In this document: positions 31,750-41,657 of the stretch, one piece after another
Numbering within the stretch: position 1 is the first letter of the stretch
Layout: each line of letters starts with the position of its first letter
Origin: Planctomycetaceae bacterium
GTDB lineage: Bacteria > Planctomycetota > Planctomycetia > Pirellulales > Pirellulaceae
DNA length: 64,000 nt
Reading direction: 5' to 3'
NCBI GenBank assembly: GCA_020638975.1
Contig: JACKHN010000021.1
Location: forward strand, 50,706-114,705
Translations under genes and position numbers: made by a program
The notes under the pieces: model-generated
The model's database searches: none
What the model was told of the DNA's origin: nothing
Seen by the model: only the letters and a program-made list of their open reading frames with translations

Positions 31750-33975
31750 CTACTCGCTGCTCGGTCCACTGCCATACATTCCGTAGTCCAGAGCTTCGCC
31801 TCCGCCGTAGGCGTCACTCCCAGTCGGAGCCGACTCGACAACGATTGGTGGCGGTGGCGCATACTTATCGAACATCTGCCAATCATCCAGTTCATTACGA
31901 ACGATGAAGTTTCCGCGGGCATCGATGATCGCGACTTCACCGGGCGTCAAAAGCGGTTTGACTTCTGTGGTCACTGTCGTTGCTGGCGCTGCTGTCGTCA
32001 CAGTTGGCGTCTCGAGGACCTCGCCCCCGCGGAGGTCAATGACAAGTTCGCCAGAAGTGAGTCGATAATCGGGAACTTTCTTGTACACCAGTGAAACAGG
32101 ATCGATCACATTAGCTTCGATTTGCGTATCGAGGAAAGATCCTCGTGAAGCCGGTACGATGCCAGGAAAGTCGACCGCATACTTCGAATTCCAGCTCAGA
32201 TTCATAAAGTCAGCGACTGGCTCACCGTCGGCGGGGACTGAATAACCACTCTTCTTTCCAACGTTAGGGTCTGAACTGCGAATCACATCCAGCATTCGAG
32301 GTAAGGTGACGCCGCCTGCGTAGGATTCTGACATCGGTTTGACGAAGACCGGAGCAGTCGGTTCGCTCCACTCGCTCGTCAAAGTGTAGAGGCGAATGGG
32401 AGTCTTTTTGGCCGCCGTTTGCTTCGCTTCTTCTTCAGCGACCGCAGCCAGTCGCGTCCGGACCGTGTCTGCCAAGATACGGTCTTGGGGTTGCATGGGC
32501 AGCATCTGAGGGTGATTTGGATCTTCCAGTACGACTTGGATTCGATAGACGTACTTTTTTCCTGGTTGGATAAAATCGAAGAATCGAACCATCAAAAACT
32601 CAGCTTGCGGCCCTCGAACGAGTTGAGCACTCATTCCGCCCCCCATCATTCCCTGGCCATATCCACCCTCGCCGCCATACATCCCCCCACCTCCAGACAT
32701 ATCGCCGCTACCGTACATTCCTTCGCCGCCATACATGCCTCCCGCGCCCGCTCCAGGACGTCGCGAACCCGGTGCTGTCGGCAAATCGTCGATGTCGGCA
32801 GCTTCACTCACTTCATCCAAACCAATTCGCTCAGGCTCTACTCGCTCCGTGGTTTTGGCAACCACCTCCTCTTGAAGAGGCACTTTGGGGTGGAGTGCTA
32901 ACGGACGAAGATCTCGCATCATCACCGGCGGCACGGGCATGGTTAAGACACCTGGCAACAGGTACTTGGAATCCGCGATTTCACCTGGGAAACCCGCCCA
33001 TCCCAATCGGGGAAGTGCATCGAGAACCCGTTCTGTCCAGGCGATGTAGTCCTTATTGGTCCAAACCAGCTCTGCGCTCGGATCACTTGGTAATTCCTTC
33101 CGTTGGGCACGGAATGACAGATATCGAGGAACGTCGCGTGCCGCCATATAGCCAGCCGCGTCTTCGAAAACTTTTTGAAATTCGTCCCATTGCTGCTGGT
33201 AAGGCACCAGCCCTGTCACCGCGACAATATGCGCCGGCGCACCGATAACGGAAGAGCCTGTCGCAGTCTGTGTCGCAGTCGGTCGATAACCGTGAAACTT
33301 GTCCCCGTCGGCTCGAACCGCCGGGCCAGCGACGGCACCCGCGATCCCTCCTTCACCGGCGTACATTCCTTGCCCCCCATACATATCGCCATACATCGAC
33401 TCTTCGCCCATACCAGATTCTTCGTCGCCGTACATGCTCTCCATGCCTTCGCCGTACATCGAGGTCGGTGGTTTCTTTTTCTTCTTTTTCTTTTTCTGAG
33501 CCTCGATCTTCTTCTGCTCCATGTTTTCAAGATCGGCGAAGGGGTCAATGGATTTAGGAGTGGCTTTGAACGCGATTGCGCCCGTAACAACCGTCGCTTG
33601 GACATCGGTAACAGCAAAGAGCTCCGGATCTTGGCGTGGTGTTGCGGAGTTCGGTGGACTGCCTATTAAAGGCGTCTCAAGTCGATAGTAGTTTTCTGAA
33701 GTCGGAGCGTCGCCGATTTGTTTTCGTGCAGGATGGTCGAGCACAGGTGTGTATTCGTCCTTGATATTAACCCAAGTATCAACTTCTATCTTTTTGCTGA
33801 CAGCATCAACTTTGCTAGCAAGCTCCGCTGGGTTTTGAGCGCCAATGCCTTCCAAGCTCGATCCACTCCAAATGAACAAACCGAGCACCAGAAGGACAAT
33901 CCCCAACACGATCTTTTCCGTATGGTTGAAAAAGAAACTTTGCAGCGATTCTTTATCGAGTTTTAACTTCGCCAT
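31750..33975 (-). CDS. Inner-membrane-anchored pilus/secretion assembly protein with MYG-rich linkers
   Basis: 741 residues. One N-terminal membrane segment (about 21-37, KIVLGIVLLVLGLFIW) follows a short cytoplasmic start, so most of the protein is periplasmic. A run of nine lysines (160-168) leads into a linker built of MYG/MYGG units (173-210), and a second such linker lies near 413-448. A central domain lies between the linkers and a beta-rich C-terminal domain (about 450-680) follows the second one. It is third in the pilM-led operon, ahead of the secretin gene, in the place of PilO/PilP, so it probably links the platform to the secretin. Homology to PilP is inferred from order, not from a motif. 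Confidence 0.7.
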   Translation of the reverse strand: MAKLKLDKESLQSFFFNHTEKIVLGIVLLVLGLFIWSGSSLEGIGAQNPAELASKVDAVSKKIEVDTWVNIKDEYTPVLDHPARKQIGDAPTSENYYRLETPLIGSPPNSATPRQDPELFAVTDVQATVVTGAIAFKATPKSIDPFADLENMEQKKIEAQKKKKKKKKPPTSMYGEGMESMYGDEESGMGEESMYGDMYGGQGMYAGEGGIAGAVAGPAVRADGDKFHGYRPTATQTATGSSVIGAPAHIVAVTGLVPYQQQWDEFQKVFEDAAGYMAARDVPRYLSFRAQRKELPSDPSAELVWTNKDYIAWTERVLDALPRLGWAGFPGEIADSKYLLPGVLTMPVPPVMMRDLRPLALHPKVPLQEEVVAKTTERVEPERIGLDEVSEAADIDDLPTAPGSRRPGAGAGGMYGGEGMYGSGDMSGGGGMYGGEGGYGQGMMGGGMSAQLVRGPQAEFLMVRFFDFIQPGKKYVYRIQVVLEDPNHPQMLPMQPQDRILADTVRTRLAAVAEEEAKQTAAKKTPIRLYTLTSEWSEPTAPVFVKPMSESYAGGVTLPRMLDVIRSSDPNVGKKSGYSVPADGEPVADFMNLSWNSKYAVDFPGIVPASRGSFLDTQIEANVIDPVSLVYKKVPDYRLTSGELVIDLRGGEVLETPTVTTAAPATTVTTEVKPLLTPGEVAIIDARGNFIVRNELDDWQMFDKYAPPPPIVVESAPTGSDAYGGGEALDYGMYGSGPSSE

Positions 33976-34076
33976 GACATTAGTTCCTAAACTTGATCCA
34001 TCCCCTGTCGATCTTATCCTTGCATCAGCATATCATCTTCGCCGTCTGGCAGGATACGTAACCTGCTCGTAACGCG

Positions 34077-35702
34077 TCAATTTGCTGCCACGTCCCTACT
34101 CGCTGGTGCCACAGCAACCGGCTCGGTCGCAGCAGGCTCCGCCGGGACGGCATCGGGGTCCGCTTCTTTAAGTTCAATGCCAAGCTTCTTCTCGGCGACC
34201 GGATTGTAGATGTAAATGATTCCATAGAGTTCGACGGGCATGTCGTAGCTGGATTTCATGGAAGCCGCCTGAGTCACTCCACCACCGTATCCGCCACCCA
34301 TCTCCCCGGACGCTCCGTCGTCGCCACCATATCCGCCGCCGAATCCTCCTCCGCCACCGAATCCTCCGCCACCACCAAATCCACCCCCGAAACCTCCGCC
34401 CATTTCACCACTTAAACCGCTTCCCCCACCACTCATTCCGCCAGCAGTGGGCGTGGACTGTCGATTCACGCGAATCTGGCGAACTTCGACCATCAACGTC
34501 GAGTTACCGCATTCGGTCACGAGGCGGTGGATTCGTCGCTGATCCATTGTCAGGCCAAGTCGAATTGGCACACGTTTCGCCACCACCAGAAACGCGTCGT
34601 CGGGACTCTCGCCATCCGGACTCAACGCTGCGCGGACGCGACTCGCAGGAAGCGCAACGTAGTCGTTATCGACGTATCGGAGTTCGGCAGGATCCCGATT
34701 TACAGATCCGCCAGTTCCAGCACCACCATACATATCTTCCGCACTGGCTCCCGTTGCTTCGGAGGAATACATCTCCGCTCCGCTCATGTCGCCATACATA
34801 CTCTCCGCACCTCCGTACTCATCGCCGCCACTGCCGCTAGACGAACTAGCCTTCAGTCGAGTCACCTTACCCGCAGCCCCGCGCACTGCTCTACCAAGCT
34901 GAACGTACTTCAACTCCTTGATCGTCGCATCGTAACTCGCAGTGGCGTCTCGATTTGTTCGCTTGATGATGTTCATCACCGCGTTCAATATCCACAAATC
35001 TTCTTGAGCGTAGAGAATATCCAGAGTTTGTGGCAATTTGTCCGCAGTGTGAGACCAGTCAAATTGTGACATCAATCTCGATTGGTCACTCGAGTCCCAA
35101 GTGACGATAACATTGTCGGCGGTCGATGGCCTAACTGCCGGGCCTTGGCCATAAGCTGCTGCGCCTGGACCGCCATACATCGCGTCGTTTCCGCCCCCGC
35201 CAGCTTGTGCTGTCGCACCCCAGGGAGCACCGATGATCTTGGCAAGTTTTGGCAATTCTTCTTTGATGTAATCGCGATACTCTTCTCGATACTCAAGCCG
35301 TAGTTCGTTGGCTGGTGGCGTGGGAAAGAGCATCGTCTCTTCGATTGGACGTAACTTGTCGACTTTGGCGACGAAGTCGCGACGCAGTTCACTCGGCCAG
35401 ACGAGAATCTTTTTTTGCTCTTCGTACTGAGCCTGCCAAGCGTCAAAAACGCTCTTTTTGAGCCGCCCCAGATTCGCATCCATCCCCTTTGCAGAGATCG
35501 GATTGGGATGATTCGAGATGCCGTCGATGGTCTGGGCCGTTGAGTAGGCCGCAGTGATCGCCGCCTTTCGCGAATTGAACTCGTCGTCCAACTCGGATTT
35601 GGCCATAAACCAAACACCAACCGGAAGCAGCGTCAAAAATCCACACACCACCCAAAATCGATGGGTGTTTAATACGGCGAGTACTTGTTTAACTTGATCC
35701 AC
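34077..35702 (-). CDS. Inner-membrane pilus assembly protein (PilN/PilO-like position), Gly-rich
   Basis: 541 residues. GTG start with AAGGA upstream. A short cytoplasmic stretch (MDQVKQVLAVLNTHRF) and one membrane segment (about 15-33) are followed by periplasmic helices, a central domain with MYGG linkers (near 175 and 295-335), and a Gly-rich segment (about 425-485) of GGGFGGG units before the C-terminal DMPVELYGIIYIYNPV. The first 170 residues resemble a PilO-like coiled domain in layout. It starts 11 nt after the pilM stop. The Gly-rich region may be flexible spacer or assembly contact. Confidence 0.68.
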   Translation of the reverse strand: MDQVKQVLAVLNTHRFWVVCGFLTLLPVGVWFMAKSELDDEFNSRKAAITAAYSTAQTIDGISNHPNPISAKGMDANLGRLKKSVFDAWQAQYEEQKKILVWPSELRRDFVAKVDKLRPIEETMLFPTPPANELRLEYREEYRDYIKEELPKLAKIIGAPWGATAQAGGGGNDAMYGGPGAAAYGQGPAVRPSTADNVIVTWDSSDQSRLMSQFDWSHTADKLPQTLDILYAQEDLWILNAVMNIIKRTNRDATASYDATIKELKYVQLGRAVRGAAGKVTRLKASSSSGSGGDEYGGAESMYGDMSGAEMYSSEATGASAEDMYGGAGTGGSVNRDPAELRYVDNDYVALPASRVRAALSPDGESPDDAFLVVAKRVPIRLGLTMDQRRIHRLVTECGNSTLMVEVRQIRVNRQSTPTAGGMSGGGSGLSGEMGGGFGGGFGGGGGFGGGGGFGGGYGGDDGASGEMGGGYGGGVTQAASMKSSYDMPVELYGIIYIYNPVAEKKLGIELKEADPDAVPAEPAATEPVAVAPASRDVAAN

Positions 35703-35713
35703 AATCGTGTTCC

Positions 35714-38179
35714 TTATGCTCCAGCCTCTTCGGCCCCTACTGGCTCCGCGACCGCTTCGACAGGCTCTGCAGCTTCTGCTGGTGCCGCGCCTGCCGGCAC
35801 TGCATCTGCCGGCACTGCATCTGCCGGTGCTGCATCTGCCGGCAGAGCGTTCTGATCGTCGGGTGCTACTACTTCTGGCACAGCATCCGCGGGAGGCGCG
35901 TTCGCTGCGGCGGCCTCGTCCGCTTCCTTCTTCAGGCGAGCTGCTTCTGCTTGTGCGGCAAGACGCTCGCTGAGCGTGGTTTCAGTCCAACAGAACTGAA
36001 TCGTAAACGTCGTTTCTTTAACTTCAAAAAAAGCAGGCAGGACTTCCGCGTCCTCTTCGCCAGGGCCCGCCGCTGGGCGGGAAGGTGACATCTGGCCACC
36101 GTAGCCGCCTGGCCCGCCACCGCCAATTCCACCCTCGTCAGATCCCTCGCCACCGTACATACCTGCGCCGCCGTACATCCCGCCGCCGGCCCCAGCGTCC
36201 GCACCAACCGCTTGAACGTCTGGATTCGGAACGCGCACCTTTTTGGGTTCACCGCCGTTTAATGCGAGGATCGGGTGCGAAATCCCAAGTTCCTTCACCG
36301 TAAAGGTGCGGAGCTCGCCTTGAGCGTTGATCGGCAAATTGATGCTGCCTTCCTCTAGGAATTTCATTATCGTCGCCCGGAGGAAGTTCAAACTGCCAGT
36401 CTGACGATCCTTGTTGTAGTAGTGATGGCCGCTGAGTTCGATTACCCAACCTGGCCCTTCCGGGCCGGGGAGCGCTTCTGCTCCCGCGACAAGCTGATCT
36501 TGGCCTTCTGTTGATTCAATGAGTTCCGTCTCGTCTAACACAACTCCCTTGCGGTTAGCCTCCAAGTGTCGCGTAAACTCGAAGTACTGATTTGCCACAC
36601 GCGGCGTATACCAGGTCGGCAAATCGGCGAAGTACTCTGACTCGATGTAATCGATATACAGCACAGGGCGTTCGTCCATCGGCAACGTCTTATAGTCAAC
36701 ATACTCGCCCGGCTGGATGCCTTTAGGCCAAGGAAGCGACTTGTTCAACGCCGTCATTAACTCCAACCACAACAGCCGCCGATCGCCAGAGCCAACGACC
36801 TCTTCGCCAATCTCACGGACAAATGCCTGCTTTGCTTCCTTATCGCCATGCTCTCGAATATAGCCGTCGCTCGTTCCCTTAACCTGGACGATCTTCTTCT
36901 CGCCAACGTCCCAGGCGACGCCACCTTCCTGGTAGTCTGCCTTGACCTTCGACCACACGTTGTAGTGGAAGAAAAAGTTGAACGAGCAAGCGAGTAGCAA
37001 GGCTCCCACCGAAGCAACCGCCCATGGCTTCTTCGCCTTGATTGCTCGCTTGGTGAGTATCTCACGCGGCAACAGACTGGTCGAAAGCCGTGCTTTGCCG
37101 AGCCCCTGAAGACAGAGGCCGTAGCTAACACCGTATGCCAACACGTTCTCGGAAAACTGCGGCGACCCGATTACGGACGCCCCCGACAACTCCTTGAACG
37201 AGTCGAACTCCAGCACGTCGTAGCCGAGGTTCTTCGAGATGTACTGCTGCAAACCGGGCAGTTTCACCGTGTTGCCCAACAGCACCACACCGCGGATCTT
37301 TGCCTTGCGGTCGATGCCTTGAAAGAAGCCGATCGAACGTTGCACTTCTGTTACCAGGTCGTTAAAAATCGGTCGCATTGCCTGGAACACGGTCTTCGGA
37401 TCTTCGGCTTGGCGAGCGTTGCGTTTGAGATGCTCTGCCTTCGCGAAAGTCAGCTTCAATTCTTTGGTCAGCTGCTTTGTGAAGTGATTGCCTCCCAGCG
37501 GGATGCTGCGCTGCCACATGCGGAAACCGTTGGTGACGACAAGATCGGTCGCGTCGGTTCCCATTGCGAGCACGACGATCGATTCAGGTGGATCGTCCGG
37601 ATCGAACATGTCCTCGTCAGGACCATCCGTCAGAATGTCGTGCGTGACAAAGTTGTAAATCGAAATCGGTGCCAGCTGGACAATGTCCAACTGAATATCG
37701 GCGGTGTTAAAGGGACGCAGCGCGCGATGCACTTGCTCGCGTTTCATCGCAAACAGGCCGACTTCGGTGTCGATTGCGAAGCCATCGATGACTTGCCCTC
37801 CCGCCAACTGCTGAAAGTCCCAGATGACTTCTTCCAAAGGGAAGGGAATCTGTTGCTTCGCTTCAAAGCGGCAGATGTCCGGCAGTCGCTTTACGTCAAC
37901 TGGCGGCGGCTTGAAGAACTTTGTGAGGCCGCTTTGACCGGGCACCGAAATAGCGACCTTGTCATCGCGCCGCGAGATTTCGTTGCGAGACAAGAACGTT
38001 TCAAGCGCTTCTTTGATGAGCAGTTCCGGTTCGGCCTCCGGTTGACTCAGGATTTTTGGATACTCGATATAGTCGAACGCATCGGCGACGATTTGGTCAC
38101 CTTCGATCGTGCATCGCAGCGCTTTGATCGCGCACTGTCCAATGTCGATTCCCCAACAGCGTTTGATACTCTTCGCCAT
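35714..38179 (-). CDS. pilM: PilM-type actin-like ATPase fused to a periplasmic domain
   Basis: 821 residues. Residues 1-360 are PilM (actin/FtsA-like): WGIDIGQCAIKALR, the phosphate-binding VLAMGTDATDLVV and GVVLLGNTVKLPGLQQYI. A membrane segment (385-404) and about 400 further residues follow. Those carry a PilN-like helical stretch, a MYGG linker (near 660-700) and a Pro/Ala tail from a 15-bp tandem repeat (35793-35845). In other bacteria PilM and PilN are separate. Here PilM faces the cytoplasm and the C-terminal part the periplasm. First gene of the operon; GGAG precedes the ATG. Confidence 0.85.
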   Translation of the reverse strand: MAKSIKRCWGIDIGQCAIKALRCTIEGDQIVADAFDYIEYPKILSQPEAEPELLIKEALETFLSRNEISRRDDKVAISVPGQSGLTKFFKPPPVDVKRLPDICRFEAKQQIPFPLEEVIWDFQQLAGGQVIDGFAIDTEVGLFAMKREQVHRALRPFNTADIQLDIVQLAPISIYNFVTHDILTDGPDEDMFDPDDPPESIVVLAMGTDATDLVVTNGFRMWQRSIPLGGNHFTKQLTKELKLTFAKAEHLKRNARQAEDPKTVFQAMRPIFNDLVTEVQRSIGFFQGIDRKAKIRGVVLLGNTVKLPGLQQYISKNLGYDVLEFDSFKELSGASVIGSPQFSENVLAYGVSYGLCLQGLGKARLSTSLLPREILTKRAIKAKKPWAVASVGALLLACSFNFFFHYNVWSKVKADYQEGGVAWDVGEKKIVQVKGTSDGYIREHGDKEAKQAFVREIGEEVVGSGDRRLLWLELMTALNKSLPWPKGIQPGEYVDYKTLPMDERPVLYIDYIESEYFADLPTWYTPRVANQYFEFTRHLEANRKGVVLDETELIESTEGQDQLVAGAEALPGPEGPGWVIELSGHHYYNKDRQTGSLNFLRATIMKFLEEGSINLPINAQGELRTFTVKELGISHPILALNGGEPKKVRVPNPDVQAVGADAGAGGGMYGGAGMYGGEGSDEGGIGGGGPGGYGGQMSPSRPAAGPGEEDAEVLPAFFEVKETTFTIQFCWTETTLSERLAAQAEAARLKKEADEAAAANAPPADAVPEVVAPDDQNALPADAAPADAVPADAVPAGAAPAEAAEPVEAVAEPVGAEEAGA
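35793..35845 (-). repeat. 15-bp tandem repeat in the pilM C-terminus
   Basis: About three and a half units of GCCGGCACTGCATCT (plus strand), coding for PADAV-type pentapeptides on the minus strand. Copy number may vary between strains. Confidence 0.8.
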
Positions 38180-38322
38180 GTTTCACTCCGCAAACGAATA
38201 ACCACGCCGATCCCGAGGGGATGACGTGGTCATGGACAACCAGCGGCTTCGCGAGTTAAGCGAGATTTGATTCACGTTGACGCGTAGTAGACAAGAAAGC
38301 CGCTATCCCCTGTTCCTCTACT

Positions 38323-38352
38323 ACTTTACTGAGGCAACGCACCAATTGTCAA
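38323..38352 (-). promoter_or_regulatory. Promoter of the pilM-led operon
   Basis: Minus strand consensus -35 TTGACA (38347-38352) and -10 TAAAGT (38323-38328) with an 18-nt spacer. The leader would be about 135 nt. The 396-nt gap (38180-38575) also must contain the promoter of the divergent glycosidase gene; no other gene is credible there. Confidence 0.55.
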
Positions 38353-38575
38353 CTATTTCTGTCGCCTTCTTGGGGCGAGCGAGTTTCCCGAAAGCTCCAT
38401 CTGGACCCGAGTTAGCCACAGATCTCGCTGACGTGGGGCGCTCGACTGGACCCGTCACCGCCGTTATCGTGGAACGGAATCGTCGTACCGCGCTAGTCGA
38501 CACTTATACAGCGACGAAAACAACGCATCACGCAAACCTGCGAATCCCCCACCACACTCCTTCGCGAACGAAGCC

Positions 38576-41422
38576 ATGAAGTTCCAGGAACTGATCATTC
38601 TGCTGCCCTGTCACAGCCTTGAGGACTTCCCTCAACACCACCAAGGTGAAGAAGCCGCAGGGCTGCTCGCGAATTGGACGGCCTTGTGGCATCCGGCGTT
38701 AATTGCGGGAGCTGGTTGCGCTCCGACTTGGTATCGTGTTGACGACCCGCCCGAAGAACTAAGCGGTCGTCTGCTGTTAGTGCCGTCGGTCAGCTCCGAT
38801 CAGCTGCCCACCGGCTTCGCTGAACGCGCAAAAGAGTCCGGGGCGTGCCTCATCCGCCGCTTGCAGGATCGTCAAGAGATCATTCAGCGAGCCTTCGAGT
38901 ACGCCGACGAACTTGCCCAAGACATCGAGCAGTCGCTTGTCGCGGACTTTTTGGCGTTGGGGTACTGCTTCCTGCAAGTTCAGTTGCTCACGCGTCAAAT
39001 GCGTTACTCCAGCAACCTGGACGAAGTGCGTTTCAACGACCTGCTTGTCGCCGGTGCTGTAGCAGCCGCGAATGGCGACGAGCAACTGGCCAGCGACAAG
39101 CTGACGGCCTGCTTTAATCTGCTCGGCGAAGAACGCGACCATTATTACTCGGTCGACGCGTTCTTGATCGATCTCACGATGGTTGCCGAGAAAACGCTGG
39201 GCGAGTCGCTGCGCAGCGAACTTGCCCAGGGATCGCCCATCAATCTCCTGATGCCGGGTGCGCTCGCCGCCAATCTCGCCAAGCACGAAGCCGACACCCA
39301 AGCGGCGCTCGCCAAGTCCTTGGCGGATGGCACGGTCGGCCTGATCAGCGGTGAAGACGTCGAGCGACGCTTGCCGTTGCTGGCATGCGAGACAGTCCTG
39401 GCCGAACTTCGGCGAGGCAAGGCCGCGTGGCAAGATGCGTTCGGTCAGAACGCTGCCGTTTATGGTCGGCGGCGTTTTGGTCTGACGCCTCTGTTGCCAC
39501 AAGTGTTGGAAAAACTTGGATTTACCGGTGCCTTGCACGCCACGATGGATGATGGCCGCTTCCCTCTAGGCACACAGATCAAGACTCGGTGGGAAGGAAC
39601 GGACGGAGCCGCAATCGACGCGATCGCTCGCGCGCCGCTCGATGCCTCGAAGCCAGAAACCTTGCTCAACCTCGCGACGAAGCTTGGCGAGTCGATGGAC
39701 ATGGATCACGTCGCGACGCTCATGTTTGCACATTGGCCAGGTCACGCGAGTGTTTGGTACGAAGATCTGCGTCGCTGCGCCAAGTATGGCTCGGCGTTGG
39801 GTAAATTTGTGACGGTCAGCGACTACTTTCGCGACACCTACATGCCAGGGCATCTCGATCGCTTCGAATCGGACCAATACCGATCGCCGTATTTAAAGCA
39901 ATCGATCATCCGAGCGGAAGCCGATCCGCTATCCACGGTTCAACGATACTGGCAACGAAATACAACGCTTGCCGTTTCCAACTCGCTTTCGACGCTAGCC
40001 ACTCTCGTTCAAGGAAAGCTGGCAACAACACCAGCGGATGACGTGAGGCTGGTGATCGACCGCGCGTCCGATGATCCGAATTCAAGGGAAATCGACACGC
40101 AACTCGCCACACATCTAACGACCGCGACCGAAGCCTTCGCCGCTTGCATCCCGACCGGTAAGGGACCGCAAGAGGCAGGCTATCTCGTGATGAATCCGTT
40201 CAGCTTCGTGCGCCGCATAGGTGTCGAGATGCCCAAACTGTCGGCCTTGCCCAAGATCGAGAAGCCAATCTACGCCGCTGCCGAAACGGCGAACACCAAG
40301 CATGTGGTCGTCGACGTCCCGCCGATGGGTTTCGTGTGGGTGACGCCAGCAACTTCGACGAGCAAGCAACGTCCATCGCCAGTCTTGGCCGAAGACATGC
40401 GCGACCGTGAAAATCTGGTTGTAATCCGCAACGAGTTCCTTGAAGCCACAATCAATCCTACGACCGGCGCGATGCAATCGTTGAAGGACTATGGCAAACG
40501 AGGCAATCGCCTTTCACAGCAATTGGCCTTACGAGTGGCGGGGAAACGCGGACAAGTGGGGCAGTCGTGGCAAGACCCCGACGAAAGTGCCGAGTACTCC
40601 GTGATGGCAGCCGACTCGGTCGAGGTAACTGCCGCGACGACGGCTTACGGCGAAGTTGCTGTCGTCGGACGATTGCTGGATCGCGAAGGCAAACTGCAAG
40701 CGAACTATCGTCAGACCTTTCGTCTATGGCGCGGCACTCGTGTCCTGCACTTAGAGATTGAACTCGACCCGGCCATCGAACCGGCGGCGGATCCGTGGAA
40801 TGCGTACTACGCATGTCGCTTCGCTTGGGCCGACGAGACCGCGGAACTCTTTCGCAGCGTGAACCAAACGCGCCAGAAAGCCAACCGCAAGCAACTCGAA
40901 GCGCCGCTGTACATCGAGATCAACACCGGCGAGGCACAGACCACCGTTCTCACCGGCGGCTTGCCGTATCACAAACGAATCGGCGATCGCATGCTCGATA
41001 CGCTGTTGTCGGTACGTGGCGAGCGGCAAAAGACGTTTCACTTAGGACTCGGCGTCGACTTGCCACAGCCGCACAACGAAGCTCTTGGATTACTCGCCCC
41101 CGCGACGCTCGCCTATCAAACCGCTGCGACACCACAGTCGGGTGATTCGAGCTGGTTGTTCCACATCGACGCGCGCAGCGTTGTGGCGACGCATTGGGAG
41201 CCAGTGACCGATGGCAACACCATCACCGGCGTTCGCGTCCGTTTGCTGGAGACCAGCGGTCGATCTGCGCGAGCAAGATTGAGTGCATTCCGTCCGGTAC
41301 AGTCCGCCCGTACGTTGGACTTCAACGGCAATTCGCGAGGTGATTGCCAACTGAACGAAGGTCGCGTGCAGTTGGAATTGTCGCCTGGCGAGTGGATGGA
41401 GTTGGAGGTTCTTTGGGCATAG
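38576..41422 (+). CDS. GH38-like glycoside hydrolase (alpha-mannosidase-type architecture)
   Basis: 948 residues, no signal peptide. The first ~430 residues form a large helical/barrel region with acidic motifs (TMDDGRFPLGTQ, and FAHWPGHASVWYEDLRR). The middle starts VMNPFSFVRRIGVEM and the C-terminal half IRNEFLEATINPTTGAMQSLKDYGKR is typical of the GH38 C-terminal beta domain. Such enzymes cleave mannosides, but planctomycete members of this size have not been linked to a substrate that I can state. The gene starts after an upstream promoter region with no clear ribosome-binding site. It is alone in its transcription unit, followed by a cluster of palindromes. Confidence 0.75.
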   Translation: MKFQELIILLPCHSLEDFPQHHQGEEAAGLLANWTALWHPALIAGAGCAPTWYRVDDPPEELSGRLLLVPSVSSDQLPTGFAERAKESGACLIRRLQDRQEIIQRAFEYADELAQDIEQSLVADFLALGYCFLQVQLLTRQMRYSSNLDEVRFNDLLVAGAVAAANGDEQLASDKLTACFNLLGEERDHYYSVDAFLIDLTMVAEKTLGESLRSELAQGSPINLLMPGALAANLAKHEADTQAALAKSLADGTVGLISGEDVERRLPLLACETVLAELRRGKAAWQDAFGQNAAVYGRRRFGLTPLLPQVLEKLGFTGALHATMDDGRFPLGTQIKTRWEGTDGAAIDAIARAPLDASKPETLLNLATKLGESMDMDHVATLMFAHWPGHASVWYEDLRRCAKYGSALGKFVTVSDYFRDTYMPGHLDRFESDQYRSPYLKQSIIRAEADPLSTVQRYWQRNTTLAVSNSLSTLATLVQGKLATTPADDVRLVIDRASDDPNSREIDTQLATHLTTATEAFAACIPTGKGPQEAGYLVMNPFSFVRRIGVEMPKLSALPKIEKPIYAAAETANTKHVVVDVPPMGFVWVTPATSTSKQRPSPVLAEDMRDRENLVVIRNEFLEATINPTTGAMQSLKDYGKRGNRLSQQLALRVAGKRGQVGQSWQDPDESAEYSVMAADSVEVTAATTAYGEVAVVGRLLDREGKLQANYRQTFRLWRGTRVLHLEIELDPAIEPAADPWNAYYACRFAWADETAELFRSVNQTRQKANRKQLEAPLYIEINTGEAQTTVLTGGLPYHKRIGDRMLDTLLSVRGERQKTFHLGLGVDLPQPHNEALGLLAPATLAYQTAATPQSGDSSWLFHIDARSVVATHWEPVTDGNTITGVRVRLLETSGRSARARLSAFRPVQSARTLDFNGNSRGDCQLNEGRVQLELSPGEWMELEVLWA

Positions 41423-41474
41423 ACTTGGGTAGTGGCACACCTCGACTGCACCCTCCGGCTTCGGCATTCCAACC

Positions 41475-41528
41475 GTAGGGTCCGCTGTGCGGACCAAGCA
41501 CCTCGGCGGTCCGCACAGCGGACCCTAC
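41475..41528. repeat. Perfect 21-bp palindrome downstream of the glycosidase gene
   Basis: Arms 41475-41495 and 41508-41528 are exact reverse complements (GTAGGGTCCGC...), with a 12-nt loop. No T-run follows, so it is a repeat rather than a simple terminator. Confidence 0.85.
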
Positions 41529-41564
41529 GCGAGAATCCTGGTAGCGATACCGTTTAAAGAATCC

Positions 41565-41632
41565 GTAGGACGGACGCCTCGTGCGTCCGGGGTTTCAAAC
41601 GGCCTCTTGGTCGGACGAGGCGTCCGACCTAC
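41565..41632. repeat. Second palindrome (GTAGG arms) beside the first
   Basis: Arms 41565-41588 (GTAGGACGGACGCCTCGTGC) and 41609-41632, mismatched at only a few positions. It belongs to a different sequence family from the 41475 element, although the outermost GTAGG/CCTAC is shared. Confidence 0.7.
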
Positions 41633-41657
41633 AAACGGCACCACTACGAGAGTCCCA

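Noticed and set aside
35707..35973. Plus-strand Leu/Arg/Pro frame opposite the pilM C-terminus
   Set aside because: It is the reverse reading of the Ala/Pro-rich tandem repeat.
38277..38579. 100-codon plus-strand frame in the gap before the glycosidase gene
   Set aside because: It covers the consensus-like promoter of the pilM operon and has no start signal.
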